Shown one piece after another: positions 4,472 to 5,277 of a stretch of DNA of 5,277 nucleotides; the first letter of the stretch is position 1, and each line of letters starts with the position of its first letter. Origin of the DNA: Candidatus Aminicenantota bacterium (GTDB taxonomy: Bacteria; Acidobacteriota; Aminicenantia; Aminicenantales; Aminicenantaceae); contig JAUWJP010000137.1 of the NCBI GenBank assembly GCA_030607635.1, forward strand, positions 1-5,277. The letters run 5' to 3'. The notes beneath the pieces were generated by a model. It saw only the letters and a list, made by a program, of their open reading frames with translations, searched no databases and was not told the DNA's origin. The translations under genes were made by a program, and so were the position numbers.

Positions 4472-5277
4472 ATGAAGATGCTAATCGGAAAAAACTGGGT
4501 TGATAAGGATGAAAAGATTGAAGTCCTCAACCCCTATAACAATGATCTTATAGACACAGTTCCTTCAGGAGATAATGATGATGTGGAAGCTGCCCTTCGG
4601 GCGGCCGAAGAAGGTTTTAAAATAAACCGGAATCTGCCCGTTCATCAGCGCATCTCTATCCTATATAAAACGGCAGAAATAATTAGGGGCCATCAAGAAG
4701 ATTTTGCCAGGACGATCGCCACCGAGGGGAGCAAAACCATTAAGGAAGCCAGAAAAGAGGCCAGTCGCTGCATAGATACAATCACAATCTCTGCTGAAGA
4801 AGCCCGGAGGGTTGTTGGAGAGACCATTCCCTTCGACAGTCGTGAAGGTTCGGAGAACAGGGTAGGCTACTACCTTCGCTTTCCAATCGGAATAATCGCA
4901 GCTATTACTCCTTTTAATGATCCCTTGAACCTTGTAGCCCATAAGGTTGGGCCAGCAATTGCCGGTGGAAATTCGGTAGTTCTAAAGCCTGCCACCGTCA
5001 CTCCCCTTTCTGCTTTAAAGTTGGGGGAGGCTTTTATTGAAGCTGGCCTTCCCTGGAATATCTTAAACATTGTTACGGGCCGTGCTTCGAAGATTGCTGA
5101 TGCCCTGGTGACAGATTCCCGGGTGAGAATGATCTCCTTCACCGGAGGAACTGAAGCTGGTCAGGACATAGTCAAAAAGGCGGGTTTGAAGAAAATAGGA
5201 ATGGAGTTGGGCTCGAACTCTCCGGTTATTGTTATGGACGATGCTGATCTTCAACAAGCGGTGGAGCTTTCTGTGTC
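4472..5277 (+). CDS. NAD(P)-dependent aldehyde dehydrogenase, N-terminal 268 residues (3' end outside window)
   Basis: Aldehyde dehydrogenase superfamily enzyme, oxidising an aldehyde to the acid with NAD(P)+. The reading frame is open to the window end, giving 268 codons of an expected 470-480. Visible are the start segment IGKNWVD and VLNPYNNDLI (residues 18-27), the catalytic Asn N149 in ITPFNDPLN, the cofactor-binding K172 in VVLKPA, the Rossmann motif SFTGGTEAG (222-230), and the general base E245 in MELGSNSP. The catalytic Cys is expected about 34 residues after that Glu, beyond the edge. The pattern GETIPFDSREGSENRVGYYLRFPIG (116-140, abbreviated: GETIPFD, GSENRVG) recalls lactaldehyde dehydrogenase / non-phosphorylating glyceraldehyde-3-phosphate dehydrogenase-like members, but substrate is not assignable. 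Two oddities: D150 where Phe is usual after TPFN, and S248 where ELGGNSP is usual. Confidence 0.93.
   Translation, partial: MKMLIGKNWVDKDEKIEVLNPYNNDLIDTVPSGDNDDVEAALRAAEEGFKINRNLPVHQRISILYKTAEIIRGHQEDFARTIATEGSKTIKEARKEASRCIDTITISAEEARRVVGETIPFDSREGSENRVGYYLRFPIGIIAAITPFNDPLNLVAHKVGPAIAGGNSVVLKPATVTPLSALKLGEAFIEAGLPWNILNIVTGRASKIADALVTDSRVRMISFTGGTEAGQDIVKKAGLKKIGMELGSNSPVIVMDDADLQQAVELSV

Noticed and set aside
1..5277. CRISPR array, tRNA/rRNA gene, toxin-antitoxin pair, phage or defence genes
   Set aside because: No regularly spaced repeats, no cloverleaf-like or rRNA-like sequence, and all sizeable genes are assigned to housekeeping or conserved metabolic families.

Overview
The window is a moderately AT-rich stretch of a bacterial chromosome from a peptidoglycan-making organism. 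It carries the end of murB and a complete murA, uses ATG/GTG starts, and shows clear Shine-Dalgarno (SD) sequences at most genes. Nothing in it fixes the taxon. The gene mix and the short dispersed-looking repeats would fit an uncultured or candidate-phylum bacterium, but that is inference.

Layout. (1) Positions 1-336, + strand: the last 111 residues of MurB. (2) Positions 302-4117, - strand: five genes read right to left, murA, a HIT-family hydrolase, a UPF0173 metallo-beta-lactamase-fold hydrolase, a NYN/YacP-like RNase-fold protein, and a Rossmann/DUF2520 oxidoreductase. The last of these overlaps the 3' end of murB by 35 bp, convergently. murA-HIT are 16 nt apart and NYN-DUF2520 overlap by 4 nt. 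Between HIT and UPF0173 lies a 153-bp gap filled by an inverted-repeat element of about 124 bp. (3) Positions 4118-4471: a divergent intergenic region rich in small repeats, with a plausible murA promoter. (4) Position 4472 to the window end, + strand: the first 268 codons of an NAD(P)-dependent aldehyde dehydrogenase, cut off just before its catalytic cysteine.

Function. MurA and MurB carry out the two committed steps from UDP-GlcNAc to UDP-MurNAc, but here they sit in separate, opposing transcription units. The genes downstream of murA are small conserved enzymes (nucleotide hydrolase, metal hydrolase, RNase-like, reductase) with no obvious shared pathway. The aldehyde dehydrogenase is divergent and probably independent.

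I see no defence system, CRISPR array, tRNA/rRNA, phage or transposase gene. The most interesting material is non-coding: the inverted-repeat element at 2361-2484, what looks like a decayed relative of it at 4166-4262, and several other repeats packed into the murA/aldehyde dehydrogenase intergenic region.
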